From Hydractinia symbiolongicarpus (taxonomy: Eukaryota > Cnidaria > Hydrozoa > Anthoathecata > Hydractiniidae): 64,000 nt of DNA. Positions within the stretch are counted from its first letter, which is position 1, and each line of letters begins with the position of its first letter. The translations under genes were made by a program, and so were the position numbers. The notes under the pieces are model-generated. The model did no database searches. It was not told the DNA's origin and saw only the letters and a list, made by a program, of their open reading frames with translations. The DNA lies in contig NC_079876.1 in NCBI RefSeq assembly GCF_029227915.1, positions 4,094,001 through 4,158,000 on the forward strand, given 5' to 3'. Positions 26,760 through 40,430 of this stretch are shown one piece after another.

Positions 26760-28839
26760 GTATTTGAAACTGTCTCTATTTCTTCAGCGCGCGCTAACGG
26801 CTAGGATTCGTCCCACGGTTAAAAAGTGACTTTTTATCTTAATTTTCAAATGAAGCGCTACCACAGGGACCAGTGTAATCGCTGAGTTGCGGCAATCATG
26901 TCAAATTAAGAAGAATGTTATTTCTTGAAGGCCAATTTTTTCACTTATAACATTTATAACGTCACAGTCCAAAATCAGTTCAATTTAGTCCCACAGTCAA
27001 TTGTTTCATTGTTAAAAGCAATGCAACCTATTAATATGAGAAAAATATCGATAAATACATGTTAGTACGAATATGTGACACAACCGTTGTAACTCAAACG
27101 GACTGACACCGTTAGAAAGTCAATGAAATGTACTTTTGAAACTGTCTCTATTTCTTCAGCGCGCGATAACGGCTAGGATTGGTCACACGGTAAAGAATGA
27201 TTTATTTATCTAAATTTTTGAATGAACCGCTACCACAGCGCCCAGTGTAATCGCTGAGTACCGGCAATCATGTCAAATTAAGAAGAATGTTATTTCTTGG
27301 AGTCCAATTGTCTCATTTATCAAATTTATCAGGTCACAGTCCAAAGTTAGTTCAATTAAATCCCACAGTCAATCGTTTCATTGTTAAAAGCTATGCAACC
27401 TAGTAATCTCAGAAAAATATCGCTAAATACATTTTAGTACGATTATGTGACCCAACCGTTGTAACTCAAACGGACTGACACCGTTAGAATGTCAATGAAA
27501 TGTAGTTTTTAAAAATTTCGCGATTTCTTCAGCGCGCGATAACGGCTAGGACTGGTCACACGGTAAAGAATGATTTATTTATCTAAATTTTAAAATGAAG
27601 CGCTACCACAGCGCCCAGTGTAATCGCTCAGTTCCGGCAATCATGTCAAATTAAGATGAATGTTATTTCTTGGAGTCCAATTGTCTCATTTATCAAATTT
27701 ATCAGGTCACAGTCCAAAGTTAGTTCAATTAAGTCCCACAGTCAATCGTTTCATTGTTAAAAGCTATGCAACCTAGTAATATCAGAAAAATATCGCTAAA
27801 TACATGTTAGTACGATTATGTGACACAACCGTTGTAACTCAAAAGGACTGACACCGTTAGAAAGTCAATGAAATGTAGTTTTTGAAACTTTCGCTACTTC
27901 TTCAGCGCGCGATAACGGCTAGGATTGGTCACACGGTAAAGAATGATTTATTTATCTAAATTTTTAAATGAAGCGCTACCACAGCGCCAAGTGTAATCGC
28001 TGAGTACCGGCAATCATGTCAAATTAAGATGAATGTTATTTCTTGGAGTCCAATTGTCTCATTTATCACATTTATCAGGTCACAGTCCAAAGTTAGTTCA
28101 ATTAAGTCCCACATACAATTGTTTCACTGTTAAAAGCGATGAAACCTAGTAATATCAGATAAATATCGCTAAATACATGTTGGTACGAATATATGACCCA
28201 ACCGTTGTAACTCAAACGGACTGACATCGATAGAAAGTCCGTGAAAAGTAGTATTTGAAACTGTCTCTATTTCTTCAGCGCGCGCTAACGGCTAGGATTT
28301 GTCCCACGGTTGAAAAGTGACTTTTTATTTTAATTTTCAAATGAAGCGCTACCACTGGGACCAGTGTAATCGCTGAGTTGTGGCAATCATGTCAAATTAA
28401 GAAGAATGTTATTTCTTGGAGTCCAATTGTCTTACTTTTTCATTTATAAAGTCACAGCCCAGAACCAGTTCAATTAAGTCCCACAGTCAATCGTTTTACT
28501 GTTAAAAGCAATACAACCTAGTAATACCGGACAGATATCACGAAATACATGTTGGTACGAATATGTGACTCAACCGTTGTAATACAAACGGATTGATACT
28601 GTTAGAAAGTCATTGAAATGTAGTTCTTGAAGCTGTCAATATTTCCTCAGCGCGTCCTAACGGCTACGATTTGTCCCACAGTACAAAATGACTTATTTAT
28701 CTAAATTTTTAAATAAAGCGCTACCACAGCGGCCAGTGTAATCGCTGAGTTCCGGCAATCACGCCAAATTAAAAAGAATGTTATTTCTTGGAGACCAATT
28801 GTCTCATTTATCAAATTTATCAGGTCACAGTCCAAAGTT

Positions 28840-31740
28840 AGTTCAATTAAGTCCCACAGTCAATCGGTTCATTGTTAAAAGCTATGCAACCTAGTAATCT
28901 CAGAAAAATATCGCTAAATACATGTTAGTACGATTATGTGTCCCAACCGTTGTAACTCAAACCGACTGACACCGTAAGAATGTCAATGAAATGTAGTTTT
29001 TGAAAATTTCGCTATTTCTTCAGCGCGCAATAACGGCTAGGATTGGTCACACGGTAAAGAATGATTTATTTATCTAAATTTTAAAATGAAGCGCTACCAC
29101 AGCGCCCAGTGTAATCGCTTAGTTTCGGCAATCATGTCAAATTAAGATGAATGTTAGTTCTTGGAGTTCAATTGTCTCATTTATCACATTTATCAGGTCA
29201 CAGTCCAAAGTTAGTTCAATTAAGTCCCACAGTCAATCGTTTCACTGTTAAAAGCGATACAATCTGGTAATACCGGAAAGATATCACGAAATACATGTTG
29301 GTACAAATATGTGACTCAACCGTTGTAACACAAACGGATTGACACTGTTAGAAAGTCAATGAAATGTAGTTTTTGAAACTGTCTCTATTTCTTCAGCGCG
29401 GGATAACAGCTAGGAGTGGTCCCACAGTATAGAATGACTTATTCATCTAAATTTTTAAATGAAGAGCTACCACAGCGCCCCGTGTAATCGCTTAGTTTCG
29501 GCAATCATGTCAAATTAAGATGAATGTTAGTTCTTGGAGTTCAATTGTCTCATTTATCACATTTATCAGGTCACAGTCCAAAGTTAGTTCAATTAAGTCC
29601 CACAGTCAATCGTTTCACTGTTAAAAGCGATACAATCTGGTAATACCGGAAAGATATCACGAAATACATGTTGGTACAAATATGTGACTCAACCGTTGTA
29701 ACTCAAACGGACTGACATCGATAGAAAGACCGTGAAAAGTAGTATTTGAAACTGTCTCTATTTCTTCAGCGCGCGCTAACGGCTAGGATTCGTCCCACGG
29801 TTAAAAAGTGACTTTTTTATCTTAATTTTCAAATGAAGCACTACCACAGCGCCCAGTGTAATTGCTCAGTTTCGGCAATCATGTCAAATTAAGATGAATG
29901 TTATTTCTTGGAGTTCAATTGTCTCATTTATCACATTTATCAGGTCACAGTCCAAAGTTAGTTCAATTAAGTCCCACAGTCAATCGTTTCACTGTTAAAA
30001 GCGATACAATCTAGTAATACCGGAAAGATATCACGAAATACATGTTGGTACAAATATGTGACTCAACCGTTGTAACACAAACGGATTGACACTGTTAGAA
30101 AGTCAATGAAATGTAGTTTTTGAAACTGTCTCTATTTCTTCAGCGCGGGATAACAGCTAGGATTGGTCACACGGTAAAGAATGACTTATTTATCTAAATT
30201 TTTAAATGAAGCGCTACCACAGCGCCCAGTGTAATCGCTGAGTTCCGGCAATCACACCAAATTAAGAAGAAAGTTTTTTCTTGGAGTCCAATTGTCTCAT
30301 TTATCACATTTATCAGGTCACAGTCCAAAGTTAGTTCAATTAAGTCCCACAGTCAATCGTTTCATTGTTAAAAGCGATGCAATCTAGTAATACCGTAAAG
30401 ATATCACGAAATACATGTTGGTACAAATATGTGACTTAACCATTGTAACTCAAACGGACTGACACCGTTAAAAAGGAAATGAAATGTAGTTTTTGCCCCT
30501 TTTGCTATTTCTTCAGCGCGCGATAACGGCTAGGATTGGTCACACGGTAAAGAATGATTTATTTATCTAAATTTTTAAATGAAGCGCTACCACAGCGCCC
30601 AGTGTAATCGCTGAGTTCCGGCAATCACACCAAATTAAGAAGAATGTTTTTTCTTGGAGTCCAATTGTCTCATTTATCACATTTGTCAGGTCACAGTCCA
30701 AAGTTAGTTCAATTAAGTCCCACAGTCAATCGTTTCACTGTTAAAAGCAATGCAACCTATTAATATGAGAAAAATATCGCTAAATGCATGTTTGTACGAA
30801 TATGTGACACAAACGTTCTAACTCAAATGGACTGATACTGTTAGAAAGTCATTGAAATGTAGTTCTTGAAGCTGTCAATATTTCTGCAGCGCCTCCTAAC
30901 GGCTACGATCGGTCCCACAGTACAAAATGACGTATTTATCTACATTTTTAAATGAAGCGCTACCACAGCGCCCAGTGTAATCGCTGAGTTCCGGCAATCA
31001 TGTCAAATTAAGAAGAATGTTTTTTCTTGGAGTCCAATTGTCTTACTTATAACATTTATAACGTCACAGTCCAAAATCAGTTCAATTTTGTCCCACAGTC
31101 AATCGTTTCACTGTTAAAAGCTATGCATCCTAGTAATATCAGAAAAATATCGCTAAATACATGTTAGTAGAATTATGTGACCCAACCGTTGTAACTCAAA
31201 CGGACTGACACCGTTAGAAAGTCAATGAAATGTAGTTTTTGAAACTTTCGCTATTTCTTCAGCGCGCGATAACGGCTAGGATTGGTCACACGGTAAAGAA
31301 TGATTTATTTATCTAAATTTTTAAATGAAGCGCTACCACAGCGCCCAGTGTAATCGCTGAGTTCCGGCAATCATGTCAAATTAAGATGAATGTTATTTCT
31401 TGGAGTCTAATTGTCTTATTTATGACATTTATCAGGTCACAGTCCAAAGTTAGTTCAATTAAGTCCCACATACAATTGTTTCACTCTCAAAAGCGATGCA
31501 ACCTAGTAATATCAGATAAATATCGCTAAATACATGTTGGTACGAATATGTCACCCAACCGTTGTAACACAAACGGATTGATACTGTTAGAAAGTCAATG
31601 AAATGTAGTTTTTGAAACTGTCTCTATTTCTTCAGCGCGGGATAATGGCTAGGATTGGTCCCACAGTAAAAAGTGTCTTTTTTATCTTAATTTTCAAATG
31701 AAGCGCTACCACAGCGCCCAGTGTAATCGCTGAGTTTCGG
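28840..31740 (+). repeat. Mixed satellite monomers upstream of the hexameric HOR
   Basis: About eight monomers. It contains a one-monomer duplication (next entry), a monomer with the rare tttttgcccct form at 30490 that is found again at 40937, and a monomer with the rare gataatggct form at 31641 that is found again at 62366. No gene is seen. Confidence 0.88.
29118..29700 (+). repeat. Local one-monomer tandem duplication (373 bp)
   Basis: The form cttagtttcggcaatc with gttagttcttggagttc occurs at 29118 and 29491, exactly one monomer apart, and both are followed by tacaatctggtaatacc. The second copy switches after the ctcaaccgttg box near 29700 to the gacatcgatagaaagacc type. This is the smallest HOR step visible here. 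Confidence 0.85.
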
Positions 31741-34592
31741 CAATCATGTCAAATTAAGAAGAATGTTATTTCTTGGAGTCCAATTGTCTCACTTATAACA
31801 TTTATAACGTCACAGTCCAAAATCAGTTCAATTTAGTCCCACAGTCAATCGTTTCACTGTTAAAAGCAATGCAACCTATTAATATGAGAAAAATATCGCT
31901 AAATGCATGTTTGTACGAATATGTGACACAAACGTTCTAACTCAAATGGATTGATACTGTTAGAAAGTCATTGAAATGTAGTTCTTGAAGCTGTCAATAT
32001 TTCTGCAGCGCCTCCTAACGGCTACGATTGGTCCAACAGTACAAAATGACGTATTTATCTACATTTTTAAATGAAGCGCTACCACAGCGGCCAGTGGAAT
32101 CGCTGAGTTCCGGCAATCAAGTCAAATTAAGAAGAATGTTATTTCTTGGAGTCCAATTGTCTCATTTATCAAATTTATCAGGTCACAGTCCAAAGTTAGT
32201 TCAATTAAGTCCCACCGTCAATCGTTTCACGTTTAAAAGCGATACAACCTAGTAATACCGGAAAGATATCACGAAATACATGTTGGTACGAATATGTGAC
32301 TCAACCGTTGTTACACAAACGGATTGATACTGTTAGAAAGTCAATGAAATGTAGTTTTTGAAACTGTCTCTATTTCTTCAGCGCGGGATAACAGCTAGGA
32401 GTGGTCCCACAGTATAGAATGACTTATTCATCTAAATTTTTAAATGAAGAGCTACCACAGCGCCCAGTGTAATCGCTGAGTTCCGGCAATCATGTCAAAT
32501 TAAGAAGAATGTTATTTCTTGAAGTCCAATTGTCTCACTTATAACATTTATAACGTCACAGTCCAAAATCAGTTCAATTTAGTCCCACAGTCAATCGTTT
32601 CACTGTTAAAAGCAATGCAACCTATTAATATGAGAAAAATATCGCTTAATGCATGTTTGTCCGAATATGTGACCCAACCGTTGTAACTAAAACGGACTGA
32701 CACCGTTAGAAAGGAAACGAAATGTAATTTTTAAACCTTTCGCTATTTCTTCAGCGCGCGATAACGGCTAGGATTGGTCACACGGTAATGAATGATTTAT
32801 TTATCTAAATTTTTAAATGAAGCGCTACCACAGCGCCCAGTGTAATCGCTGAGTTCCGGCAATCACACCAAATTAAGAAGAATGTTTTTTCTTGGAGTCC
32901 AATTGTCTCATTTATCACATTTATCAGGTCACAGTCGAAATTTAGTTCAATTAAGTCCCACAGTCAATCGTTTCACTGTTAAAAGCGATGCAATCTAGTA
33001 ATATCAGATAAATATCGCTAAATACATGTTGGTACGAATATGTGACCCAACCGTTGTAACTCAAACGGACTGACATCGATAGAAAGACCGTGAAAAGTAG
33101 TATTTGAAACTGTCTCTATTTCTTCAGCGCGCGCTAACGGCTAGGATTCGTCCCACGGTTAAAAAGTGACTTTTTTATCTTAATTTTCATATGAAGCACT
33201 ACCACAGCGCCCAGTGTAATTGCTCAGTTTCGGCAATCATGTCAAATTAAGATGAATGTTATTTCTTGGAGTTCAATTGTCTCATTTATCACATTTATCA
33301 GGTCACAGTCCAAAGTTAGTTCAATTAAGTCCCACAGTCAATCGTTTCACTGTTAAAAGCGATACAATCTAGTAATACCGGAAAGATATCACGAAATACA
33401 TGTTGGTACAAATATGTGACTCAACCGTTGTAACACAAACGGATTGACACTGTTAGAAAGTCAATGAAATGTAGTTTTTGAAACTGTCTCTATTTCTTCA
33501 GCGCGGGATAACAGCTAGGATTGGTCACACGGTAAAGAATGACTTATTTATCTAAATTTTTAAATGAAGCGCTACCACAGCGCCCAGTGTAATCGCTGAG
33601 TTCCGGCAATCACACCAAATTAAGAAGAAAGTTTTTTCTTGGAGTCCAATTGTCTCATTTATCACATTTATCAGGTCACAGTCCAAAGTTAGTTCAATTA
33701 AGTCCCACAGTCAATCGTTTCATTGTTAAAAGCGATGCAATCTAGTAATACCGTAAAGATATCACGAAATACATGTTGGTACAAATATGTGACTTAACCG
33801 TTGTAACACAAGCGGATTGACACTGTTACAAAGTCAATGAAATGTAGTTTTTGAAACTGTCTCTATTTCTTCAGCACGGGATAACAGCTAGGATTGGTTC
33901 CACAGTATAAAATGACTTATTCATCTAAATTTTTAAATGAAGCGCTACCACAGCGCCCAGTGTAATCGCTGAGTTCCTGAAATCATGTCAAATTAAGAAG
34001 AATGTTATTTCTTGGAGTCCAATTGTCTCACTTATAACATTTATAACGTCACAGTCCAAAATCAGTTCAATTTAGTCCCACAGTCAATCGTTTCACTGTT
34101 AAAAGCAATGCAACCTATTAATATGAGAAAAATATCGCTAAATGCATGTTTGTACGAATATGTGACACAAACGTTCTAACTCAAATGGATTGATACTGTT
34201 AGAAAGTCATTGAAATGTAGTTCTTGAAGCTGTCAATATTTCTGCAGCGCCTCCTAACGGCTACGATTGGTCCAACAGTACAAAATGACGTATTTATCTA
34301 CATTTTTAAATGAAGCGCTACCACAGCGGCCAGTGGAATCGCTGAGTTCCGGCAATCAAGTCAAATTAAGAAGAATGTTATTTCTTGGAGTCAAATTGTC
34401 TCATTTATCAAATTTATCAGGTCACAGTCCAAAGTTAGTTCAATTAAGTCCCACAGTCAATCGTTTCACGTTTAAAAGCGATACAACCTAGTAATACCGG
34501 AAAGATATCACGAAATACATGTTGGTACGAATATGTGACTCAACCGTTGTTACACAAACGGATTGATACTGTTAGAAAGTCAATGAAATGTA
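31740..34592 (+). repeat. Variant copy of the 2,238-bp hexamer
   Basis: It shares the monomer with the gtggaatcg change (32028-32252 and 34267-34491, 2,239 bp apart). It differs from later copies by lacking one monomer after the first marker unit (the 34.6-34.97 kb type) and having one extra near 33.35-33.72 kb, so the overall spacing is preserved. This is a compensating loss and gain of single monomers. Confidence 0.85.
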
Positions 34593-34951
34593 GTTTTTGA
34601 AACTGTCTCTAATTCTTCAGCGCGGGATAACGGCTAGGATTGGTCCCACAGTAAAAAATGACTTATTCATCTAAATTTTTAAATAAAGCGCTACCACAGC
34701 GCCCAGTGTAATCGCTGAGTTCCGGCAATCATGTCAAATTAAGAAGAATGTTTTTTCTTGGAGTCCAATTGTCTTACTTATAACATTTATAACGTCACAG
34801 TCCAAAATCAGTTCAATTTTGTCCCACAGTCAATCGTTTCACTGTTAAAAGCGATACAATCTGGTAATACCGGAAAGATATCACGAAATACATGTTGGTA
34901 CAAATATGTGACTCAACCGTTGTAACACAAACGGATTGACACCTTTAGAAA
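34579..34951 (+). repeat. Two ancestral half-units inside the monomer (34579-34732 and 34733-34951)
   Basis: Four short motifs occur twice in the same order within one unit: gtcaa at 34579 and 34733, tgtct at 34604 and 34770, gtcccacag at 34643 and 34821, and ttaaa followed by agcg-tac at 34679 and 34845. The offsets are 154, 166, 178 and 166 bp. This collinearity is what an old dimer of a unit of roughly 160-190 bp would leave after divergence. The second half has about 55 extra bases at its 3' end, the part holding the CCGTT/AACGG motifs. The motif matches are visible; common descent of the halves is inference. Confidence 0.6.
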
Positions 34952-34965
34952 GTCAATGAAATGTA
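34593..34965 (+). repeat. Reference 373-bp monomer
   Basis: A complete monomer used here to describe unit structure. Hand count gives 73 C and 64 G in 373 bp (36.7% G+C) with 14 CpG, against about 12.5 expected. In order it carries a GC-rich box (cagcgcgggataacggct), an AT-rich palindromic tract (aatttttaaat), the conserved gaagcgctacc-type box, a T-rich block after gtcaaattaag, a region near 34777-34800 that differs strongly between subfamilies, gtcccacag, ttaaaagcgatac, and a final segment with gatatc, acatgt and CCGTT/AACGG dyads. The choice of first base is arbitrary. Confidence 0.95.
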
Positions 34966-37900
34966 GTTTTTGAAACTGTCTCTATTTCTTCAGCGCGGGA
35001 TAACAGCTAGGAGTGGTCCCACAGTATAGAATGACTTATTCATCTAAATTTTTAAATGAAGAGCTACCACAGCGCCCAGTGTAATCGCTGAGTTCCGGCA
35101 ATCATGTCAAATTAAGAAGAATGTTATTTCTTGAAGTCCAATTGTCTCACTTATAACATTTATAACGTCACAGTCCAAAATCAGTTCAATTTAGTCCCAC
35201 AGTCAATCGTTTCACTGTTAAAAGCAATGCAACCTATTAATATGAGAAAAATATCGCTTAATGCATGTTTGTCCGAATATGTGACCCAACCGTTGTAACT
35301 CAAACGGACTGACACCGTTAGAAAGGAAACGAAATGTAATTTTTAAACCTTTCGCTATTTCTTCAGCGCGCGATAACGGCTAGGATTGGTCACACGGTAA
35401 TGAATGATTTATTTATCTAAATTTTTAAATGAAGCGCTACCACAGCGCCCAGTGTAATCGCTGAGTTCCGGCAATCACACCAAATTAAGAAGAATGTTTT
35501 TTCTTGGAGTCCAATTGTCTCATTTATCACATTTATCAGGTCACAGTCCAAATTTAGTTCAATTAAGTCCCACAGTCAATCGTTTCACTGTTAAAAGCGA
35601 TGCAATCTAGTAATATCAGATAAATATCGCTAAATACATGTTGGTACGAATATGTGGCCCAACCGTTGTAACTCAAACGGACTGACATCGATAGAAAGAC
35701 CGTGAAAAGTAGTATTTGAAACTGTCTCTATTTCTTCAGCGCGCGCTAACGGCTAGGATTCGTCCCACGGTTAAAAAGTGATTTTTTATCTTAATTTTCA
35801 TATGAAGCACTACCACAGCGCCCAGTGTAATTGCTCAGTTTCGGCAATCATGTCAAATTAAGATGAATGTTATTTCTTGGAGTTCAATTGTCTCATTTAT
35901 CACATTTATCAGGTCACAGTCCAAAGTTAGTTCAATTAAGTCCCACAGTCAATCGTTTCATTGTTAAAAGCGATACAATCTAGTAATACCGTAAAGATAT
36001 CACGAAATACATGTTGGTACAAATATGTGACTTAACCGTTGTAACACAAGCGGATTGACACTGTTACAAAGTCAATGAAATGTAGTTTTTGAAACTGTCT
36101 CTATTTCTTCAGCACGGGATAACAGCTAGGATTGGTTCCACAGTATAAAATGACTTATTCATCTAAATTTTTAAATGAAGCGCTACCACAGCGCCCAGTG
36201 TAATCGCTGAGTTCCTGAAATCATGTCAAATTAAGAAGAATGTTATTTCTTGGAGTCCAATTGTCTCACTTATAACATTTATAACGTCACAGTCCAAAAT
36301 CAGTTCAATTTAGTCCCACAGTCAATCGTTTCACTGTTAAAAGCAATGCAACCTATTAATATGAGAAAAATATCGCTAAATGCATGTTTGTACGAATATG
36401 TGACACAAACGTTCTAACTCAAATGGATTGATACTGTTAGAAAGTCATTGAAATGTAGTTCTTGAAGCTGTCAATATTTCTGCAGCGCCTCCTAACGGCT
36501 ACGATTGGTCCAACAGTACAAAATGACGTATTTATCTACATTTTTAAATGAAGCGCTACCACAGCGGCCAGTGGAATCGCTGAGTTCCGGCAATCAAGTC
36601 AAATTAAGAAGAATGTTATTTCTTGGAGTCCAATTGTCTCATTTATCAAATTTATCAGGTCACAGTCCAAAGTTAGTTCAATTAAGTCCCACAGTCAATC
36701 GTTTCACGTTTAAAAGCGATACAACCTAGTAATACCGGAAAGATATCACGAAATACATGTTGGTACGAATATGTGACTCAACCGTTGTTACACAAACGGA
36801 TTGATACTGTTAGAAAGTCAATGAAATGTAGTTTTTGAAACTGTCTCTAATTCTTCAGCGCGGGATAACGGCTAGGATTGGTCCCACAGTAAAAAATGAC
36901 TTATTCATCTAAATTTTTAAATAAAGCGCTACCACAGCGCCCAGTGTAATCGCTGAGTTCCGGCAATCATGTCAAATTAAGAAGAATGTTTTTTCTTGGA
37001 GTCCAATTGTCTTACTTATAACATTTATAACGTCACAGTCCAAAATCAGTTCAATTTTGTCCCACAGTCAATCGTTTCACTGTTAAAAGCGATACAATCT
37101 GGTAATACCGGAAAGATATCACGAAATACATGTTGGTACAAATATGTGACTCAACCGTTGTAACACAAACGGATTGACACCTTTAGAAAGTCAATGAAAT
37201 GTAGTTTTTGAAACTGTCTCTATTTCTTCAGCGCGGGATAACAGCTAGGAGTGGTCCCACAGTATAGAATGACTTATTCATCTAAATTTTTAAATGAAGA
37301 GCTACCACAGCGCCCAGTGTAATCGCTGAGTTCCGGCAATCATGTCAAATTAAGAAGAATGTTATTTCTTGAAGTCCAATTGTCTCACTTATAACATTTA
37401 TAACGTCACAGTCCAAAATCAGTTCAATTTAGTCCCACAGTCAATCGTTTCACTGTTAAAAGCAATGCAACCTATTAATATGAGAAAAATATCGCTTAAT
37501 GCATGTTTGTCCGAATATGTGACCCAACCGTTGTAACTCAAACGGACTGACACCGTTAGAAAGGAAACGAAATGTAATTTTTAAACCTTTCGCTATTTCT
37601 TCAGCGCGCGATAACGGCTAGGATTGGTCACACGGTAATGAATGATTTATTTATCTAAATTTTTAAATGAAGCGCTACCACAGCGCCCAGTGTAATCGCT
37701 GAGTTCCGGCAATCACACCAAATTAAGAAGAATGTTTTTTCTTGGAGTCCAATTGTCTCATTTATCACATTTATCAGGTCACAGTCCAAATTTAGTTCAA
37801 TTAAGTCCCACAGTCAATCGTTTCACTGTTAAAAGCGATGCAATCTAGTAATATCAGATAAATATCGCTAAATACATGTTGGTACGAATATGTGACCCAA

Positions 37901-40430
37901 CCGTTGTAACTCAAACGGACTGACATCGATAGAAAGACCGTGAAAAGTAGTATTTGAAACTGTCTCTATTTCTTCAGCGCGCGCTAACGGCTAGGATTCG
38001 TCCCACGGTTAAAAAGTGACTTTTTTATCTTAATTTTCATATGAAGCACTACCACAGCGCCCAGTGTAATTGCTCAGTTTCGGCAATCATGTCAAATTAA
38101 GATGAATGTTATTTCTTGGAGTTCAATTGTCTCATTTATCACATTTATCAGGTCACAGTCCAAAGTTAGTTCAATTAAGTCCCACAGTCAATCGTTTCAT
38201 TGTTAAAAGCGATACAATCTAGTAATACCGGAAAGATATCACGAAATACATGTTGGTACAAATATGTGACTTAACCGTTGTAACACAAGCGGATTGACAC
38301 TGTTACAAAGTCAATGAAATGTAGTTTTTGAAACTGTCTCTATTTCTTCAGCACGGGATAACAGCTAGGATTGGTTCCACAGTATAAAATGACTTATTCA
38401 TCTAAATTTTTAAATGAAGCGCTACCACAGCGCCCAGTGTAATCGCTGAGTTCCTGAAATCATGTCAAATTAAGAAGAATGTTATTTCTTGGAGTCCAAT
38501 TGTCTCACTTATAACATTTATAACGTCACAGTCCAAAATCAGTTCAATTTAGTCCCACAGTCAATCGTTTCACTGTTAAAAGCAATGCAACCTATTAATA
38601 TGAGAAAAATATCGCTAAATGCATGTTTGTACGAATATGTGACACAAACGTTCTAACTCAAATGGATTGATACTGTTAGAAAGTCATTGAAATGTAGTTC
38701 TTGAAGCTGTCAATATTTCTGCAGCGCCTCCTAACGGCTACGATTGGTCCAACAGTACAAAATGACGTATTTATCTACATTTTTAAATGAAGCGCTACCA
38801 CAGCGGCCAGTGGAATCGCTGAGTTCCGGCAATCAAGTCAAATTAAGAAGAATGTTATTTCTTGGAGTCCAATTGTCTCATTTATCAAATTTATCAGGTC
38901 ACAGTCCAAAGTTAGTTCAATTAAGTCCCACAGTCAATCGTTTCACGTTTAAAAGCGATACAACCTAGTAATACCGGAAAGATATCACGAAATACATGTT
39001 GGTACGAATATGTGACTCAACCGTTGTTACACAAACGGATTGATACTGTTAGAAAGTCAATGAAATGTAGTTTTTGAAACTGTCTCTAATTCTTCAGCGC
39101 GGGATAACGGCTAGGATTGGTCCCACAGTAAAAAATGACTTATTCATCTAAATTTTTAAATAAAGCGCTACCACAGCGCCCAGTGTAATCGCTGAGTTCC
39201 GGCAATCATGTCAAATTAAGAAGAATGTTTTTTCTTGGAGTCCAATTGTCTTACTTATAACATTTATAACGTCACAGTCCAAAATCAGTTCAATTTTGTC
39301 CCACAGTCAATCGTTTCACTGTTAAAAGCGATACAATCTGGTAATACCGGAAAGATATCACGAAATACATGTTGGTACAAATATGTGACTCAACCGTTGT
39401 AACACAAACGGATTGACACCTTTAGAAAGTCAATGAAATGTAGTTTTTGAAACTGTCTCTATTTCTTCAGCGCGGGATAACAGCTAGGAGTGGTCCCACA
39501 GTATAGAATGACTTATTCATCTAAATTTTTAAATGAAGAGCTACAACAGCGCCCAGTGTAATCGCTGAGTTCCGGCAATCATGTCAAATTAAGAAGAATG
39601 TTATTTCTTGAAGTCCAATTGTCTCACTTATAACATTTATAACGTCACAGTCCAAAATCAGTTCAATTTAGTCCCACAGTCAATCGTTTCACTGTTAAAA
39701 GCAATGCAACCTATTAATATGAGAAAAATATCGCTTAATGCATGTTTGTCCGAATATGTGACCCAACCGTTGTAACTCAAACGGACTGACACCGTTAGAA
39801 AGGAAACGAAATGTAATTTTTAAACCTTTCGCTATTTCTTCAGCGCGCGATAACGGCTAGGATTGGTCACACGGTAATGAATGATTTATTTATCTAAATT
39901 TTTAAATGAAGCGCTACCACAGCGCCCAGTGTAATCGCTGAGTTCCGGCAATCACACCAAATTAAGAAGAATGTTTTTTCTTGGAGTCCAATTGTCTCAT
40001 TTATCACATTTATCAGGTCACAGTCCAAATTTAGTTCAATTAAGTCCCACAGTCAATCGTTTCACTGTTAAAAGCGATGCAATCTAGTAATATCAGATAA
40101 ATATCGCTAAATACATGTTGGTACGAATATGTGACCCAACCGTTGTAACTCAAACGGACTGACATCGATAGAAAGACCGTGAAAAGTAGTATTTGAAACT
40201 GTCTCTATTTCTTCAGCGCGCGCTAACGGCTAGGATTCGTCCCACGGTTAAAAAGTGACTTTTTTATCTTAATTTTCATATGAAGCACTACCACAGCGCC
40301 CAGTGTAATTGCTCAGTTTCGGCAATCATGTCAAATTAAGATGAATGTTATTTCTTGGAGTTCAATTGTCTCATTTATCACATTTATCAGGTCACAGTCC
40401 AAAGTTAGTTCAATTAAGTCCCACAGTCAA
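34593..40430 (+). repeat. Hexameric HOR, 2,238/2,239-bp period, ~2.6 near-identical copies
   Basis: Copies run 34593-36830, 36831-39069 and 39070 to about 40430. The gtggaatcg marker monomer begins at equivalent points 34267, 36505 and 38744. Only isolated differences were seen: a missing base near 35780 (gtgatttttta), gtggcccaa near 35655, and ctacaacag near 39543. This is the most homogeneous block in the window, so either recently amplified or strongly homogenised. The end, near 40430, reverts to the text found at 33.35-33.54 kb. Confidence 0.95.

Larger units (their letters stand above)
22290..28840 (+). repeat. Nonameric HOR, 3,159-bp period, 2 copies plus partial third
   Basis: agcgcgtcct occurs at 22331, 25490 and 28649, and the deletion junction cgggataatc at 23081/26240 and 23356/26515, all 3,159 bp apart. 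The unit is seven monomers of about 373 bp plus two of 275 bp. Copies are almost identical; among the few differences seen are tgtaaatcaa versus tgtaactcaa (24301 region versus 27460 region). The third copy departs at about 28.86 kb. Upstream, 21.31-21.9 kb matches copy 2 at 3,532 bp, that is, with one extra monomer, so the older flank has an additional unit near 21.92-22.29 kb. Confidence 0.92.

Noticed and set aside
34593-34965. CENP-B box resemblance at the cagcgcggg segment
   Set aside because: Only the CGGG part fits. With that aligned, the required TTCG and the central A are not present, so the site does not meet the core pattern.
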